Positions 37,276 through 38,219 of a DNA stretch of 38,219 nt are shown here, piece after piece. The notes below the pieces were generated by a model. That model saw nothing but the letters and a program-made list of their open reading frames with translations. It was not told the origin of the DNA and did no database searches. Both the position numbers and the translations under genes were made by a program. Positions within the stretch are counted from its first letter, which is position 1, and each line of letters begins with the position of its first letter. The DNA comes from Cypionkella sp. (lineage in GTDB: Bacteria; Pseudomonadota; Alphaproteobacteria; Rhodobacterales; Rhodobacteraceae): positions 1 through 38,219 of the forward strand of contig JALOSF010000027.1 in the NCBI GenBank assembly GCA_025458525.1, in the 5' to 3' direction.

Positions 37276-38169
37276 TCAAGCCAAACCTTCAAGCCTTTGA
37301 ACTTCGCGGCGAATGCCTTGCGCAAGCAGCGCCGCAAAGCGCCCCAGCCGGGCCGAATGGGCGTCACCCTCATGCCGGATCAACCAGAACGCCCGGCTGA
37401 GTGACAGGGCCGCGGGCAGGACCTTTACCAATTCGGGCGCGAAGGGCAGCGCAAAGTCATGCACCACCCCCACCCCCGCCGCCGCGCGCAACAGGTGCAG
37501 CTGGACCGAGACGGAATTCGACGCCATGGCCGGGCTCGCCGCGCCAAGACGGGTCAGGTAATCCAGTTCCTTGTCAAAGATCATGTCGGCGATATAGCCG
37601 ACCACCCTGTGCTTCGGCAGATCGTCCAGCCCGGTCAACGGCGGCGCCTTCGCCAGATAATCGGGATGCGCCGCAAGATGCAGCCGGTAATCGGTCAGTT
37701 TCTGCACCGTCAACCGCCCGGCCTGTGGCCGGCTGACGCCGATGGCCATATCCGCCTCTCGGCGTGACAGGTTGAAGACGCGCGGCAAGGCAACGATCTG
37801 CACCTCCAGCCCCGGGTTGTCGTCACAGATCGCGCGGATCACCTGCGGCAAAAGATAATTGGCACAGCCATCGGGCGCGCCAAGCCGGATCTGCCCCGAC
37901 AGCCCTGCCCCGACGCCGCCGGTCAGGGCCTCGGCCGCGCCCGTCATCGCCGCCTCCGCCGCCTCGGCATGGGGCACCAGCTTTGCGCCCTCCTCGGTCA
38001 GCGCATAGCCCTGCGGGGATTTCAGGAACAGGCGCGTGCCCGTCGCCTCCTCCAGCCGCGCCACGCGCCGCCCCACCGTGGCCGGGTCCAGCGCCAGCCG
38101 CTTGCCCGCCCCCGACAGCGATTCCGTCCGCGCCACCGCCAGAAAGACCCGCAGATCACCCCAATCCAT
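37276..38169 (-). CDS. LysR-family transcriptional regulator
   Basis: 297 residues. The N-terminal helix-turn-helix reads MDWGDLRVFLAVARTESLSGAGKRLALDPATVGRRVARLEEATGTRLF, followed by the usual effector-binding domain. Asp in LDPATVGRR replaces the more common SQPAVS. The ATG at 38169 gives the standard LysR start; a Met six codons earlier is in frame. A perfect dyad overlaps the region just before the start. The gene it controls is probably divergent and outside the window. Confidence 0.9.
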   Translation of the reverse strand: MDWGDLRVFLAVARTESLSGAGKRLALDPATVGRRVARLEEATGTRLFLKSPQGYALTEEGAKLVPHAEAAEAAMTGAAEALTGGVGAGLSGQIRLGAPDGCANYLLPQVIRAICDDNPGLEVQIVALPRVFNLSRREADMAIGVSRPQAGRLTVQKLTDYRLHLAAHPDYLAKAPPLTGLDDLPKHRVVGYIADMIFDKELDYLTRLGAASPAMASNSVSVQLHLLRAAAGVGVVHDFALPFAPELVKVLPAALSLSRAFWLIRHEGDAHSARLGRFAALLAQGIRREVQRLEGLA

Positions 38170-38172
38170 ACC

Positions 38173-38188
38173 TTTGCAATCCTGCAAA
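38173..38188. promoter_or_regulatory. Dyad TTTGCA-ATCC-TGCAAA at the LysR gene start
   Basis: A perfect 6-bp inverted repeat with a four-base spacer, ending three bases from the preferred ATG. It would cover the ribosome-binding site or leader and suggests autoregulation or control of a divergent gene beyond the window. Confidence 0.5.
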
Positions 38189-38219
38189 ACCTTTTTGGGA
38201 TATTGCCGGTTTATCCGGC

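Overview
The window is ordinary chromosomal DNA from an alphaproteobacterium, most likely a member of the Rhodobacteraceae (Rhodobacter/Gemmobacter-like). The grounds are high GC with strong GC at third codon positions, the order DUF177-rpmF-plsX-fabH-ihfA-merR, the long two-domain dCTP deaminase, ornithine-lipid OlsB, DUF1127 small proteins and a MocR-type regulator. I see no insertion sequence, prophage, integrase, toxin-antitoxin pair or CRISPR array. Genus is an inference from gene order and protein style.

Layout. 1-6090 (minus strand): the start of an unknown Asp/Pro-rich gene, the ABC-F ATPase Uup, and an operon of a PotB/PotC/PotA-type ABC importer followed by a UDG-superfamily protein and an SseB-like protein. 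Its second permease gene is broken by an internal deletion and frameshift near 5075. 6258-8434: an 85-residue unknown protein, a MocR-type regulator and a divergent DUF1127 gene, with repeated TTGTATC sites between the last two. 8571-11399: rplM-rpsI, olsB, msrB and a BamE-like lipoprotein. 11686-16194 (plus): DUF177, rpmF, plsX, fabH, ihfA and a MerR-type regulator, a block joining ribosome, phospholipid and fatty-acid functions. 16274-17495: tRNA-Pro(GGG) and dcd.

17575-28804 (minus) is a complete glycogen operon in the order glgP-glgB-glgC-glgA-glgX-pgm. It covers synthesis (Pgm, GlgC, GlgA, GlgB) and breakdown (GlgP, GlgX), with stop/start overlaps at glgA/glgX and glgX/pgm. A candidate promoter with an adjacent LacI-type palindrome lies about 130-175 bp upstream of glgP. 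29202-30613 carries an Rrf2-family (NsrR-like) regulator and a DUF808 membrane protein. 30824-33088 carries two glyceraldehyde-3-phosphate dehydrogenase genes on either side of a 47-residue membrane peptide. The two paralogues differ at the residue that sets NAD/NADP preference, and both have TTAGCGC-type dyads upstream, which suggests one LacI-family regulator acts on both. 33179-38169 carries a CPA1 antiporter with a C-terminal cyclic-nucleotide-binding-like domain, a second DUF1127-like protein, coaD, a two-CBS protein and a LysR-family regulator.

The points most worth following up are the broken permease gene, the MocR/DUF1127 operator array, an 11-bp phased repeat at 6667-6721, the two unlike GAPDHs with their shared operator and small membrane protein, and the palindrome in front of the glycogen operon.
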